DNA from: Pseudoalteromonas sp. GCY
GTDB lineage: Bacteria; Pseudomonadota; Gammaproteobacteria; Enterobacterales; Alteromonadaceae
Length of the DNA stretch: 64,000 nt
Assembly: GCF_016695175.1 (NCBI RefSeq)
Contig: NZ_CP068023.1
Coordinates: 856,501 to 920,500 of the forward strand
Direction: 5' to 3'
Positions 20,100 to 29,275 of the stretch are shown in pieces (positions within the stretch are counted from its first letter, which is position 1; every line of letters begins with the position of its first letter). The notes below the pieces were generated by a model that was not told the DNA's origin, did no database searches, and saw nothing but the letters and a program-made list of their open reading frames with translations. The translations under genes and the position numbers were made by a program.

Positions 20100-20681
20100 C
20101 TAAAACTTAACCAATCCAGAAAAGCCCATAAACGCAAGCGACATGAGTCCTGCGGTGATCATTGCTATCGATGCGCCTTTAAACGGTGTCGGCACGTCAG
20201 CGACAGCTAAACGTTCACGCAAAGCGGCAAATAGCACCAAAACCATAGAAAAGCCAACCGCAGCGCCAAAACCATAGACTGCAGACTCTAAAAAGGTGTG
20301 GTCTTTCTTGATATTAAGTAGTGCAACGCCTAGTACTGCGCAGTTGGTGGTGATCAAAGGTAAGAAAATCCCCAGTAACCGATACAAGGTTGGACTGGTT
20401 TTACGCACCACCATTTCCGTAAATTGTACAACTACCGCGATAACCAAAATAAAGCTCATTGTTCTTAAAAAAGTGAGGTCGAGCGGCAATAAAATATACT
20501 GATTGACCAAATAGCTGGTGACTGAGGCTAGCGTGAGAACAAAGGTGGTCGCTAACGACATTCCCACCGCGGTATCCAATTTTCCAGATACCCCCATAAA
20601 TGGACATAAGCCCAAAAATTGGACTAAAACGAAGTTATTCACCAGCACAGTGCCAATGAGCAACAAAATGTATTCGGTCAT
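20100..20681 (-). CDS. rsxA: Rsx/Rnf electron transport complex subunit A
   Basis: First gene of the operon rsxA-B-C-D-G-E-nth. The 193-residue protein (same length as E. coli) has six membrane helices and the paired motifs [19 protein letters not shown] and [14 protein letters not shown], whose cysteines are thought to hold an intramembrane iron-sulfur centre. The complex moves electrons between cytoplasmic donors and acceptors across the membrane; in E. coli it keeps SoxR reduced, in other bacteria it pumps ions. Confidence 0.96.
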   Translation of the reverse strand: MTEYILLLIGTVLVNNFVLVQFLGLCPFMGVSGKLDTAVGMSLATTFVLTLASVTSYLVNQYILLPLDLTFLRTMSFILVIAVVVQFTEMVVRKTSPTLYRLLGIFLPLITTNCAVLGVALLNIKKDHTFLESAVYGFGAAVGFSMVLVLFAALRERLAVADVPTPFKGASIAMITAGLMSLAFMGFSGLVKF

Positions 20682-21281
20682 TCCTGCCTCTATAACTTAT
20701 TCACTTTATGCGGGTTTCTCCCGTCAAATCGAGGTGATAGTTAACTGTATTAAAGAACTTACTAGGTGCAAGTTTTGACTGGATTTAATTTTGCTAAAAA
20801 TACTTTTTAGTAGAATTAAACCGATAGCACCGTTCTGCTTTGAATTTTTTAAGTGAAAACATGTGTCTTGCTGTCATTTAAGCTAGCGTCTCACATTTTA
20901 TGAGGCTGTAGCTTGTCATGTAATGCTGACAGTTTTCATTTAGTTATTAGCAAGTAATCCTAATTCAGAGTTTGCTTATTAGGCTAAATATATGAGCTTT
21001 TAGCAATAAAATCATGGTGATAGAGTGATTTTGTTGCTAGGCCTTAGATTACCGCTAGCGCCGAAATAATCTTCAAGTTTATCTTTGTGAACTTCTTAGA
21101 TCGCATGGATAAATTTGAATGATAATTCCTGCCAATAGTAACACAGATTGTAACTGGTGTGGCAAATGATAGTGTGCGAAAGTCAGCGCAATGGCAGGGG
21201 GATAAAGGGAAGGGCAAACAAGTTGCCCTTGGAACTCTCGTTGAACTTGGATAAGAGGTGAATTATCCAAGCTCTGGTTAC
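20682..21281. other. 600-base gene-free region upstream of rsxA
   Basis: No ORF with coding character is visible. It must contain the rsx operon promoter near its left end. At the right end, downstream of the EAL-domain gene, there are two perfect inverted repeats: AAGGGCAA / TTGCCCTT (21210-21230) and CTTGGATAA / TTATCCAAG (21246-21271). Either may act as a weak terminator, but neither is followed by a good T run on the minus strand. A short CTAAAAA / TTTTTAG palindrome lies near 20800. Confidence 0.5.
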
Positions 21282-23225
21282 CTAGATTTCTTTCGGCTTT
21301 TCGATGTAATAGCCTTGTACACCGTCCAAACAAAGCGTTTCGACTATGTGTTTTTCTTCTTGGCTCTCGATACCTTCGGCAAATACGTTGACACCGATAC
21401 GGTGTGCAAGGTCAACCATTAAGCGCATAAAATATTGATTATTCTTGTCTTCTTCAAGGCCGCGAGTATAGCTCGCATCCATTTTGATATAGTCAGGTTT
21501 TAAGTCTCTAAAGAACTTAAATGACGTCAAACCCACACCAAAACGTTCAACGGTGATACGAGCTCCGGCACGATGCACCATATCAATAAAGCGCTTACTG
21601 GCTTTAATATTTTGCTGTAAGCCAAACTCGCTAACTTCAAATACCAGTTTAGAGGCTAAATTGGTTTCTTTTAACAAACGACGCTCTAACCAGATCACAA
21701 ATTGATCGTTATGAGCGCTCGATGCAGTAACGTTGATCCCAAAGTACTTCTCATTAAAGTTACGCGTTTTGATAAGTTCTAGTGAAGTGTCGATGATCAG
21801 CTGATCAATCTCGATGGCCATTTCCAGCTTTTCCGCCATGGCAAGGAAGGACGCCGTTGGTAGCATTTGTCCTTCTTCGGTTTTGAAGCGGGATTGGATC
21901 TCTGCATAGGCCTTAGAGTTTTTACCAATTGGCATGATATTTTGCATCATCAAGCTAACACGCTTGCTGTTGATCACATCGCGGATCACGCGACGCCAGT
22001 TTTGATTGCCAAATCCAGCACTGACATTATTCACTAAGTCAGACTCACGTTGAATATGCCAAGCATTGGCTTGCTTGCTCTGCGCCATACTCATCGCATT
22101 ATCGACGACCGAGAGTAGTTCTCCAAGTGGTTTACCGTTCTCGTAAGGCACGATCCCGGTGTTTGCAACCGATGATAGCTCTTGGTTTTGCTGGAACTGA
22201 GTAAAGCGCGCTTGCAGTGTTTCACCAAATTCTTCCGCTTCTTTACTTGGCACATTGGGTAAGATCACTGCAAAATCCGAGCTATTTAAACGGAACACCT
22301 GGCTGCCAGCATAAGTGCCGGTGACGTGCTTGATGATATCCGATACTGACTTAATGTATTCATCGCCTTTTTGATAGCCGCGGGTTTGGTTAATGACCTG
22401 CAATTCAGAGCAACGGATCATCGCCAGTGAGCCAAATGCCTTTTTGGCAGACGACTCGATATATTGCTCGTAGTACTCAACAAACATATTGCGGTTGCCA
22501 AGATCAGTAACCACATCTTTATACGCTTCTTGCTTGATAGAATGGGCGGCATTTTTAATGTCTTCTTGCTTTGACTTTAAAAAGCTGGCTAAGCGTTTAA
22601 AAGAGGGGATTAAATCTTGGCCGAGTTCCGCAACTTTGCCATCGTTAAAGTCAAATTCAATATTGTCGGTAACTTGATTTTGCGTGATATATGAATCTAC
22701 AGCATTGGCTACTGTCATACTAACGTTGCGATTCAGCTTTTTATAGACGCCTTGCATAAAGAAAACAGGAATAAAAGCAACTAAAGCTGAAATAATGATA
22801 AGTAGCAGTAGGGCTTGTTGTAGTAATTGCGCCTGACTTTGTGCATTGATCAAGAATTCGATTTTGATGTCTTTGCTATCGTTAACAGCAAATTGGGGGC
22901 GAATAGCATTGATATTTGATTCTATGAGTTCGGCGATAAAGGGGAGGTTGCTCGGTGTATTGACTTGCAAAACGGTTTGACCGTCAAAGTCTCGTACAAT
23001 AAAAGTTGAGAAAACATCTCCGCTATTTAAGGCTTGGCGGATATGTTCAGGAGTAACTTCAGTGAGTTTCTTATCCTTTATATACTCTGTCACCATGGTA
23101 TGGGCACTTTGCTGTGCTTTGTTGATTGCAGAGTCAAAACTTGTTGCGAAAAAAAAGCTACCAATCAAGGAGAATAATAGCCAAGAGGTGACTTGGAGTA
23201 CGATAAGTTTTTTAAAACCAGCCAT
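21282..23225 (-). CDS. Membrane GGDEF-EAL protein with degenerate catalytic motifs (LapD/CsrD-like)
   Basis: Layout: membrane helix about 6-28, a periplasmic segment of about 120 residues, a second helix (ALLLLIIISALVAFIPVFFM, about 138-157), a HAMP-like linker, then GGDEF (about 235-390) and EAL (about 400-640). GGDEF is replaced by NSSDF, so no cyclase activity is expected. In the EAL domain the first Glu (EIQSR), the Asn of NVTAS, KMD and AEGIE remain, but the metal-binding DDFG loop has become ERFG, so hydrolysis is doubtful. This is the pattern of c-di-GMP receptors such as LapD, or of CsrD; both have about 650 residues and two N-terminal helices. No lapG-like protease is adjacent. It stands alone upstream of the tRNA-Asn cluster. 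Confidence 0.85.
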   Translation of the reverse strand: MAGFKKLIVLQVTSWLLFSLIGSFFFATSFDSAINKAQQSAHTMVTEYIKDKKLTEVTPEHIRQALNSGDVFSTFIVRDFDGQTVLQVNTPSNLPFIAELIESNINAIRPQFAVNDSKDIKIEFLINAQSQAQLLQQALLLLIIISALVAFIPVFFMQGVYKKLNRNVSMTVANAVDSYITQNQVTDNIEFDFNDGKVAELGQDLIPSFKRLASFLKSKQEDIKNAAHSIKQEAYKDVVTDLGNRNMFVEYYEQYIESSAKKAFGSLAMIRCSELQVINQTRGYQKGDEYIKSVSDIIKHVTGTYAGSQVFRLNSSDFAVILPNVPSKEAEEFGETLQARFTQFQQNQELSSVANTGIVPYENGKPLGELLSVVDNAMSMAQSKQANAWHIQRESDLVNNVSAGFGNQNWRRVIRDVINSKRVSLMMQNIMPIGKNSKAYAEIQSRFKTEEGQMLPTASFLAMAEKLEMAIEIDQLIIDTSLELIKTRNFNEKYFGINVTASSAHNDQFVIWLERRLLKETNLASKLVFEVSEFGLQQNIKASKRFIDMVHRAGARITVERFGVGLTSFKFFRDLKPDYIKMDASYTRGLEEDKNNQYFMRLMVDLAHRIGVNVFAEGIESQEEKHIVETLCLDGVQGYYIEKPKEI

Positions 23226-23411
23226 AGTACGCTTCTTAAAGAGGGTTATTCCATAGTATCGGGTGCATTGCCAATTTCTTTATCAAATTCATCGGTTTGA
23301 TTTTTGTCTGGTCGATAAATTACAGAGAAGGTGTTATTCGAGCAAATGCAGTGAGAATATTGCTTGTAGAGTAGTGTAAATGCTGGGAAAAGTCTAATGC
23401 TTTCGTGGAAT

Positions 23412-23488
23412 TGGCTCCCCCTCCCCGACTCGAACGGGGGACCTGCGGATTAACAGTCCGTCGCTCTAACCAACTGAGCTAAGGGGGA
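23412..23488 (-). tRNA. tRNA-Asn(GUU)
   Basis: Full cloverleaf on the minus strand with encoded CCA. Acceptor TCCCCCT pairs with AGGGGGA, discriminator G; the anticodon loop is CTGTTAA, giving GUU. Last of four identical copies in transcription order. Confidence 0.97.
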
Positions 23489-23536
23489 ACAATTTGGAAC
23501 TTTGGGAATGCTCTTTTTGAGCAATATCTTATTGAT

Positions 23537-23613
23537 TGGCTCCCCCTCCCCGACTCGAACGGGGGACCTGCGGATTAACAGTCCGTCGCTCTAACCAACT
23601 GAGCTAAGGGGGA
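23537..23613 (-). tRNA. tRNA-Asn(GUU)
   Basis: Identical to its three neighbours, 77 bases with encoded CCA, anticodon GUU. The spacer to the next copy is 48 bases. Confidence 0.97.
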
Positions 23614-23647
23614 ACTACAATAAGATGTTGACTTTCCAGTAAATTAG

Positions 23648-23724
23648 TGGCTCCCCCTCCCCGACTCGAACGGGGGACCTGCGGATTAACAGTCCGTCGC
23701 TCTAACCAACTGAGCTAAGGGGGA
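23648..23724 (-). tRNA. tRNA-Asn(GUU)
   Basis: Identical 77-base copy with encoded CCA and anticodon GUU. The spacers (19, 34 and 48 bases within the cluster) are unrelated to each other, so only the tRNA bodies are homogenised. Confidence 0.97.
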
Positions 23725-23743
23725 ATAGTCAAGTGTGAGAATT

Positions 23744-23820
23744 TGGCTCCCCCTCCCCGACTCGAACGGGGGACCTGCGGATTAACAGTCCGTCGCTCTA
23801 ACCAACTGAGCTAAGGGGGA
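23744..23820 (-). tRNA. tRNA-Asn(GUU)
   Basis: First copy in transcription order, directly behind a strong promoter at 23844-23872. Same 77-base sequence with encoded CCA and anticodon GUU. Confidence 0.97.
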
Positions 23821-23843
23821 AGCGTATCTCTCAACGGGGCGAA

Positions 23844-23872
23844 ATATTAATGACGACATTGCAAGGTGTCAA
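23844..23872 (-). promoter_or_regulatory. Promoter of the tRNA-Asn cluster
   Basis: On the minus strand a consensus TTGACA (23867-23872) is followed after 17 bases by TAATAT (23844-23849). The GC-rich discriminator TTCGCCCC is typical of stable-RNA promoters under stringent control. Confidence 0.85.
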
Positions 23873-23948
23873 CCACTAAAATCACAGAAACGTAAAAAAC
23901 TCTACTAAGCGATGAATTAATGCGCTATTTGTTGGCTTTTTAGCTAGT

Positions 23949-24080
23949 TTAGGATTCTTGATATAGGGGCTGTTGACCTTTGCTGTTTGATTTTTGTTTC
24001 CCTGAGTGGGTTTTGGTCGCGGCGCTCGACTTGCCGCCTAGTAATCTAAGCAAAAGTTGAGCAATACGTAATTTTTCCAT
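23949..24080 (-). CDS. Possible 43-residue small protein
   Basis: ATG at 24080 to TAA at 23949. The product begins MEKLRIAQLLLRLLGG, an amphipathic Leu-rich helix, and continues with a Ser/Lys/Gln-rich hydrophilic tail ending LYQES. No good Shine-Dalgarno is seen (AAGAG is too far upstream) and I do not recognise it. It lies in the long gene-poor gap, 150 bases from a LexA operator. It could be a chance ORF. Confidence 0.2.
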   Translation of the reverse strand: MEKLRIAQLLLRLLGGKSSAATKTHSGKQKSNSKGQQPLYQES

Positions 24081-24229
24081 CGTTCATATGATGACTCTTA
24101 GTGAGTTTTGATTTCAATATGCCTAATGCCTATATGATGAAGATCCGCAAAATATGAAAGATAGGGGTGTTGTATAAAATTCCTCAATCATCGTGTAGGG
24201 GATGTCGAATAAAATTAACATATACAGTA

Positions 24230-24258
24230 TTTACTGTTTATCTATACAGTGATATATT
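24230..24258 (+). promoter_or_regulatory. SOS promoter: LexA operator overlapping -35/-10
   Basis: TACTGTTTATCTATACAGTG (24232-24251) matches the E. coli LexA consensus at 17 of 20 positions, including the invariant CTGT and ACAG. It lies exactly in the spacer of a plus-strand promoter, TTTACT (24230-24235), 17 bases, TATATT (24253-24258), so bound LexA would block polymerase. The first substantial genes downstream are the MATE transporter (25090) and uvrB (26466). Confidence 0.75.
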
Positions 24259-24622
24259 CTGTTTAATGTATTTTTTGAACGTTTTGTTTGAATTATATCC
24301 CTAACTGCTCATTTTATGATGTTTTCTTGAGATCTTTAAATCATTGCAATTATCACGTGAATGAGATCAATGAGCACAAATAGTGTGGTATTGATAATCT
24401 CTATTTAAACGCGGCGTGACAAACAGTAAGTAGTTACTATCATTAAAGTGAAAATCAATAATTTAATAAAAAGTTGAATTAAAACAGTTGGATATGTGTT
24501 CCTTATTATTTTTAGTCGTTAGATGCTTTTTACTTCCAGAAGCAAGGTTAGCCTAGAGATCTAAATTGATCCAGTTGTTGTTTTAAGAATGATCACACTA
24601 AACACGCCATTGATCAAAATTA

Positions 24623-24658
24623 CTCCAAGCTGAAAACCTTTATTCTATTGGCTTGGAG
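24623..24658. other. Stem-loop next to the DnaA-box pair
   Basis: CTCCAAGC and GCTTGGAG form a perfect 8-bp stem around a 20-base loop. It is immediately followed (4 bases) by the DnaA-box inverted repeat. It is not followed by a T run. Confidence 0.5.
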
Positions 24659-24662
24659 CGAC

Positions 24663-24685
24663 TTATCCACGGAATCTGTGGATAA
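24663..24685. promoter_or_regulatory. Inverted pair of DnaA boxes (DARS-like)
   Basis: TTATCCACG (24663-24671) and, inverted, TGTGGATAA (24677-24685, a perfect TTATCCACA on the minus strand) face each other with five bases between. The first box differs from the consensus only in its last base. In E. coli the DnaA-reactivating sequence DARS1, built from a few DnaA boxes, lies in the bioD-uvrB intergenic region; this pair lies upstream of the MATE-uvrB operon. Confidence 0.6.
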
Positions 24686-24781
24686 CATTGTTTATTATTA
24701 TTTGAGAAGTATTGCAAGACTATGAAATTAGGGCGCTGCAGCCGTTTCAAGTAAAATTCGATAAATATTTAATTGTAATAA

Positions 24782-24794
24782 TATCAATGGCTTA
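24782..24794 (+). promoter_or_regulatory. Possible IHF site
   Basis: TATCAATGGCTTA fits the IHF consensus WATCAANNNNTTR at every defined position. It lies about 100 bases from the DnaA-box pair. Short consensus matches in AT-rich DNA are common, so this is weak. Confidence 0.3.
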
Positions 24795-25089
24795 TATTTG
24801 GTTGGTTATTTTTGTTTATTTGTTGTTCAGTGTGAAGCTTTTATGAACTTTTTACCATTTTGGCTGTGCAAAAAACATGCTACTTTGCAAGCTGGATTGT
24901 AACTTTTTTGTCAAAACATACTGAATCGTTATTTTCAACACTAAACCTTAATCCTGTAGCGTAATACAAGCTTTTTATAGGTAACTGTTGCTAATTTAGA
25001 CTTTATAACGACTCTTAACGTTTACCGCATAGCGTCAACATCTTGAATAGCATACAATGAGCCGCTTAAAGTATCAGAAATAGGTTGTT

Positions 25090-26466
25090 ATGACTCAAGC
25101 TAAGTCAAATTCCAATGGCAACGATATCCTTTTTGGTGATATTGGGGCGACTTTAAAGCGAATGACGATCCCCATGATATTCGGGATGATCACGCTGATG
25201 ATGTTTAATCTCGTTGATACTTTCTTTATTAGTATGCTTGGCACCGAGCCGCTCGCGGCAATCAGCTTCACCTTTCCTGTTACCTTTACTGTAATTAGCT
25301 TAGCCATCGGGTTAGGTATTGGAACATCCGCCGTTATCGCTAAGGCCTTGGGTAGCAATTTGCTCGATGAAGCCAAATTTGATGCCGCAGTGGCTATTAT
25401 TATCTCTGCGATATTCGTTTCATTACTTTCTATTCTTGGTTTCATTTTTGTCGATGAGATCTTTATTCTCCTCGGGGCAGGTGAAGCTGTTATGCCATTT
25501 ATCCACGACTATATGTCGGTGTGGTTCATTGGATCGATTTTATTGATAACGCCGATGATTGGTAATTCAGTGCTGCGTGCCAGTGGTGACACCAAAACGC
25601 CAAGTTTAGTCATGGGACTCGGGGGATTAGTAAATGCGGTGTTGGACCCGATATTAATCTTCGGATTTGGGCCTATTGATGCAATGGGTGTAAAAGGGGC
25701 TGCAGTGGCCAGTGTGTTGTCTTGGAGTCTTGGGGTAACTATCATTTTATATTTGCTGATAGTTAAAAAGCGTCTTATCTCACTGTCTGCAAAATACACC
25801 AGCTTCACAAATGCGGCGAAAAAAATTCTCACCATAGGCTTGCCTGCAGCTGGCGCAAATATGCTGACGCCTTTAGCAATGGCGGTAATGACCGCACTTA
25901 TTGCTAGTTATGGACCTGAAGCTGTGGCTGCATTTGGTGTTGGAAGTCGTATTGAGTCTATCGCAAGTCTGGTGGTTTTAGCGCTTTCTATGACGTTGCC
26001 TCCCTTTGTAAGTCAGAACTTTGGTGCAAAGCACTATCAGCGTGTGTCTGATGCCTATACCCAAACACTTAAATTTGTGCTTGGTTTTCAATTTGCGGTC
26101 TACTTATTACTGGTATTAAGCGCTTACTACATCAGTCATACTTTTGGTAATGAGCCAGCTGTCGTTGAAACCATACAGCTATTTATTTATATCATGCCGC
26201 TAGGATACGGCCTTCAAGGCGTGATCATATTAACCAATTCGTCATTTAATGCGTTGCATAAACCGATGAATGCGCTCATTCTAAGTGTGATCCGACTGTT
26301 CATATTTTATGTACCTATTGCTTATATAGGCTCAAAGTTGGCTGGGTTGCCCGGGCTATTTGCAGGCGCTGCTTTGGGGAACTTATTTACCGCAGCCATT
26401 GCCTACAATTGGTTTAAGAAAGTGATTAATGAAATAGCAGCAAGCGAGGTCCAAAAGGAGGCGTAA
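25090..26466 (+). CDS. MATE-family multidrug/cation efflux transporter
   Basis: A 458-residue integral membrane protein with about twelve helices. The MATE pattern is clear: [22 protein letters not shown], then [20 protein letters not shown] near the start and the matching second half beginning [20 protein letters not shown]. Such transporters exchange drugs or metabolites for Na+ or H+. The stop TAA overlaps the uvrB start (TAATG), with AGGAGG inside its last codons, so translation of uvrB is coupled to this gene. E. coli has another SOS-linked MATE gene, dinF, which makes a damage-related role plausible but unproven. Confidence 0.9.
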   Translation: MTQAKSNSNGNDILFGDIGATLKRMTIPMIFGMITLMMFNLVDTFFISMLGTEPLAAISFTFPVTFTVISLAIGLGIGTSAVIAKALGSNLLDEAKFDAAVAIIISAIFVSLLSILGFIFVDEIFILLGAGEAVMPFIHDYMSVWFIGSILLITPMIGNSVLRASGDTKTPSLVMGLGGLVNAVLDPILIFGFGPIDAMGVKGAAVASVLSWSLGVTIILYLLIVKKRLISLSAKYTSFTNAAKKILTIGLPAAGANMLTPLAMAVMTALIASYGPEAVAAFGVGSRIESIASLVVLALSMTLPPFVSQNFGAKHYQRVSDAYTQTLKFVLGFQFAVYLLLVLSAYYISHTFGNEPAVVETIQLFIYIMPLGYGLQGVIILTNSSFNALHKPMNALILSVIRLFIFYVPIAYIGSKLAGLPGLFAGAALGNLFTAAIAYNWFKKVINEIAASEVQKEA

Positions 26467-28469
26467 TGGAAGATAAGTTTCAGCTAGTTTCTGAGTTTCA
26501 GCCAAACGGAGATCAACCAACAGCGATTGCTCAGCTGTGCGATGGTTTAGAATCAGGCCTTGCACATCAAACCTTGCTGGGGGCTACGGGAACGGGTAAA
26601 ACCTTTACCATGGCCAACATCATTAATAACCTTAACCGCCCGACAATTATTATGGCGCATAACAAAACGCTGGCGGCGCAATTGTATGGCGAAATGAAAG
26701 AGTTCTTTCCTCATAATGCGGTTGAGTATTTCGTCTCTTATTATGACTATTATCAACCCGAAGCCTATGTCGTTGCCAGCGATACATTTATTGAGAAAGA
26801 CGCGTCTATCAACGATCACATAGAGCAAATGCGTTTATCTGCGACCAAAGCCTTGCTTGAGCGCAGAGACACTATCATCGTCGCCTCAGTTTCAGCGATT
26901 TACGGCCTTGGCGATCCCGACTCTTACATGAAAATGATGCTGTTACTGAAAGTCGGTGAAACCATTGATCAGCGTGACATGTTAAGGCGTTTGGCAGAAC
27001 TACAATACACGCGTAATGATATGGATTTTAGCCGTGGTACCTATCGAGTTCGCGGTGAGGTTATTGATATTTTTCCTGCCGAATCGGAAACCATTGCGGT
27101 ACGGGTTGAAATGTTCGACGATGAGATTGAACGGATCAGTTTATTTGATCCCTTGACTGGCGCTGTTGAAAAACACCTCGTTCGCGCGACTATTTATCCA
27201 AAAACTCACTATGTGACGCCAAGAGAAAAGATCCTTGATGCCATTGAGCGCATTAAGGTGGAACTCAAAGATCGCCGTACTCAATTATTGGATAAAAACC
27301 GCTTAGTCGAAGAGCAGCGCATTGCTCAACGTACACAATACGATATTGAAATGATGACAGAGCTTGGCTATTGCTCTGGTATTGAAAATTACAGTCGATA
27401 TTTATCGGGACGTGCACCAGGCGAGCCACCACCAACTTTGTTAGATTATTTACCGGATGATGCGCTTATGATCATCGACGAGTCTCACGTTACCGTTTCG
27501 CAGGTGGGGGCGATGTACAAAGGCGATCGCAGTCGTAAAGAAAACTTAGTTGAATATGGTTTTAGATTACCGTCTGCATTAGATAATAGACCACTAAAGT
27601 TTGAAGAGTTCGAAGCGATTTCGCCGCAGACTATTTATGTTTCGGCGACTCCCGGTGATTATGAATTGAATAAATCAGCGGGTGATGTTGCCGAGCAAGT
27701 GATCCGCCCAACAGGGCTATTAGACCCAGAAGTAGAAGTGCGTCCAGTTGCAACTCAAGTTGACGATTTGCTCTCTGAGATCTACAAACGGGTGGAAGTG
27801 AATGAGCGTGTGCTGGTTACTACGCTAACAAAACGCATGTCAGAAGATCTGACCGATTATCTTAACGATCATAACGTTAAGGTGCGTTACTTACACTCTG
27901 ACATCGATACCGTTGAGCGTATGGAGATCATTCGAGACCTGCGCAAAGGCGTTTTTGATGTACTAGTCGGCATCAACTTGTTACGAGAGGGCTTGGATAT
28001 GCCAGAGGTTTCTTTGGTTGCCATACTTGATGCAGATAAAGAAGGCTTTTTACGCTCGACGCGCTCTCTTATTCAGACAATTGGCCGCGCGGCACGTCAC
28101 TTACATGGTAAAGCAATCTTATATGGTGATAGGGTGACGAACTCAATGCGCCAAGCTATAGATGAAACGCAAAGACGTAGAGAAAAGCAAGAGGCGTATA
28201 ATGAGGCCAATGGCATTACACCAACGGCGCTCAATAAGAAGATCACGGATGTGATGGATCTCGGTGAGGAAGTGGCTGATGACAAAGTGGTTGATATTGA
28301 TGCCAAATTTAAACCAGGCATGCCTGCAATGAATGCGAAAGAGATCGCCAAAGAAATAGACCGACTTGAAGCACAAATGATGAAGTTTGCTAAAGAGCTT
28401 GAGTTTGAAAAAGCAGCTCAAGCGCGCGATCAAGTTCAGATCTTACAAAAGCGTTTGATTAAAGCTTAG
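26466..28469 (+). CDS. uvrB: Excinuclease ABC subunit B
   Basis: Damage-verifying helicase-like subunit of nucleotide excision repair; it receives damage from UvrA and recruits UvrC. The Walker A is GATGTGKT (39-46), followed by the beta-hairpin segment [11 protein letters not shown] (about 92-102). DESHVT is the Walker B region, and the C-terminal UVR domain ([19 protein letters not shown]) binds UvrC. 667 residues (E. coli 673). The start is the ATG at 26466 with a perfect AGGAGG. It is the second gene of an operon with the MATE transporter, an uncommon partner. Confidence 0.98.
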   Translation: MEDKFQLVSEFQPNGDQPTAIAQLCDGLESGLAHQTLLGATGTGKTFTMANIINNLNRPTIIMAHNKTLAAQLYGEMKEFFPHNAVEYFVSYYDYYQPEAYVVASDTFIEKDASINDHIEQMRLSATKALLERRDTIIVASVSAIYGLGDPDSYMKMMLLLKVGETIDQRDMLRRLAELQYTRNDMDFSRGTYRVRGEVIDIFPAESETIAVRVEMFDDEIERISLFDPLTGAVEKHLVRATIYPKTHYVTPREKILDAIERIKVELKDRRTQLLDKNRLVEEQRIAQRTQYDIEMMTELGYCSGIENYSRYLSGRAPGEPPPTLLDYLPDDALMIIDESHVTVSQVGAMYKGDRSRKENLVEYGFRLPSALDNRPLKFEEFEAISPQTIYVSATPGDYELNKSAGDVAEQVIRPTGLLDPEVEVRPVATQVDDLLSEIYKRVEVNERVLVTTLTKRMSEDLTDYLNDHNVKVRYLHSDIDTVERMEIIRDLRKGVFDVLVGINLLREGLDMPEVSLVAILDADKEGFLRSTRSLIQTIGRAARHLHGKAILYGDRVTNSMRQAIDETQRRREKQEAYNEANGITPTALNKKITDVMDLGEEVADDKVVDIDAKFKPGMPAMNAKEIAKEIDRLEAQMMKFAKELEFEKAAQARDQVQILQKRLIKA

Positions 28470-28494
28470 GGCTAAAACGTAGGCTTTAAAGAAT

Positions 28495-28525
28495 AAAAAA
28501 GCATGTGTAGACCACATGCTTTTTT
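28495..28525. terminator. Bidirectional terminator between uvrB and the OMP gene
   Basis: AAAAAAGCATGTG, loop TAGAC, CACATGCTTTTTT. With A and T runs on both sides it can end both convergent transcripts. Confidence 0.9.
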
Positions 28526-28544
28526 ATCGGTTGGGTAGGCCGCT

Positions 28545-29138
28545 TTAGAAGCGGTAGCTGACACCTAGAGATAGGCTAGATGTATCCAAGTCACCCATAT
28601 CAAGGTACTTGTAGCCAAGGTTAACTGCCATACCGTTATCCCAGTCATATTGCCAACCGGCTTCAGCTACAAAGCCGATACCATCGTCGGTAATTAATTT
28701 AGTGCGGCCACGAGTGATTTCGTAATCGTAATAGTTTGCACCTAATTTGCCGTAAAAGTAGCTGTTGTCGGAAATTTGATAGTAGCCTTTTGCCGCAACG
28801 ACAAAGTTATCAAATTCTAAGTTATTAGCACCAAGGCCAAACAAGGTTTTGTTGTTTTGCGCACAGGTAAACTTGCGATCGTTTTCGTCTTCACACTTCC
28901 AATCATCTAAGTCTTCACCGCTGTTGTAACCTAATTCAAGCGCCAAAATTGGCGTAAAGTGATAGTTGTAATACAGATAGGCTTGGCCTACACCATCACC
29001 ATCTTTACTTGAGCTTTTATAAGAAGCGCCACCGCCAGAGATGTCTAAACCAACGCGATGCGTCTCATTATTTTGTTCTGCAAAAGACGATAAACTTGTT
29101 GTGAGTAATGCAAGAGATAAAAGCGCTTTAATTTTCAT
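28545..29138 (-). CDS. Small outer-membrane beta-barrel protein
   Basis: The ATG at 29138 starts a signal peptide (KALLSLALLTTSLSSFA, cleavage likely before EQNN). The mature 175 residues show alternating amphipathic strands such as ALELGYNSG, FVVAAKGYYQI, YFYGKLGANYYDYEI and AVNLGYKYLDM, and end in SLGVSYRF; the terminal Phe after alternating residues is the classic Bam-recognised signature. Eight strands fit. Two cysteines (in WKCEDENDRKFTC) probably pair in an extracellular loop. It belongs to the general OmpA/OmpW-like small-porin group; exact function is unknown. Confidence 0.8.
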   Translation of the reverse strand: MKIKALLSLALLTTSLSSFAEQNNETHRVGLDISGGGASYKSSSKDGDGVGQAYLYYNYHFTPILALELGYNSGEDLDDWKCEDENDRKFTCAQNNKTLFGLGANNLEFDNFVVAAKGYYQISDNSYFYGKLGANYYDYEITRGRTKLITDDGIGFVAEAGWQYDWDNGMAVNLGYKYLDMGDLDTSSLSLGVSYRF

Positions 29139-29275
29139 AATCAATGTCCGTTGTGGTTAACTTGAGGACAGTATAAATAGCGGGGGTGTCAAGGTCTGTT
29201 GGGGGGGTGTCATAAAGTGTAAGAAGGCGTCGAATTTGGTTCTAATTATTTCACAAATATAAATAGCTGTATTTG

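Larger units (their letters stand above)
23821..25089. other. 1.27-kb AT-rich gene-poor region upstream of MATE-uvrB
   Basis: Apart from one doubtful 43-codon frame, nothing here looks coding. It holds the tRNA-Asn promoter (23844-23872), a LexA operator within a plus-strand promoter (24230-24258), a 36-base hairpin (24623-24658), an inverted DnaA-box pair (24663-24685) and a possible IHF site (24782-24794). GATC sites are frequent between 24140 and 24620. A weak promoter for the MATE gene may be TTGTCA (24908-24913) and TATTTT (24930-24935), 16 bases apart. Confidence 0.6.

Noticed and set aside
24140..24800. A second replication origin
   Set aside because: There are GATC sites, DnaA boxes and AT-rich DNA, but only two boxes, no iterons, no DUE-type 13-mers and no parA/parB or rep gene; a DARS-like or regulatory role is more economical.
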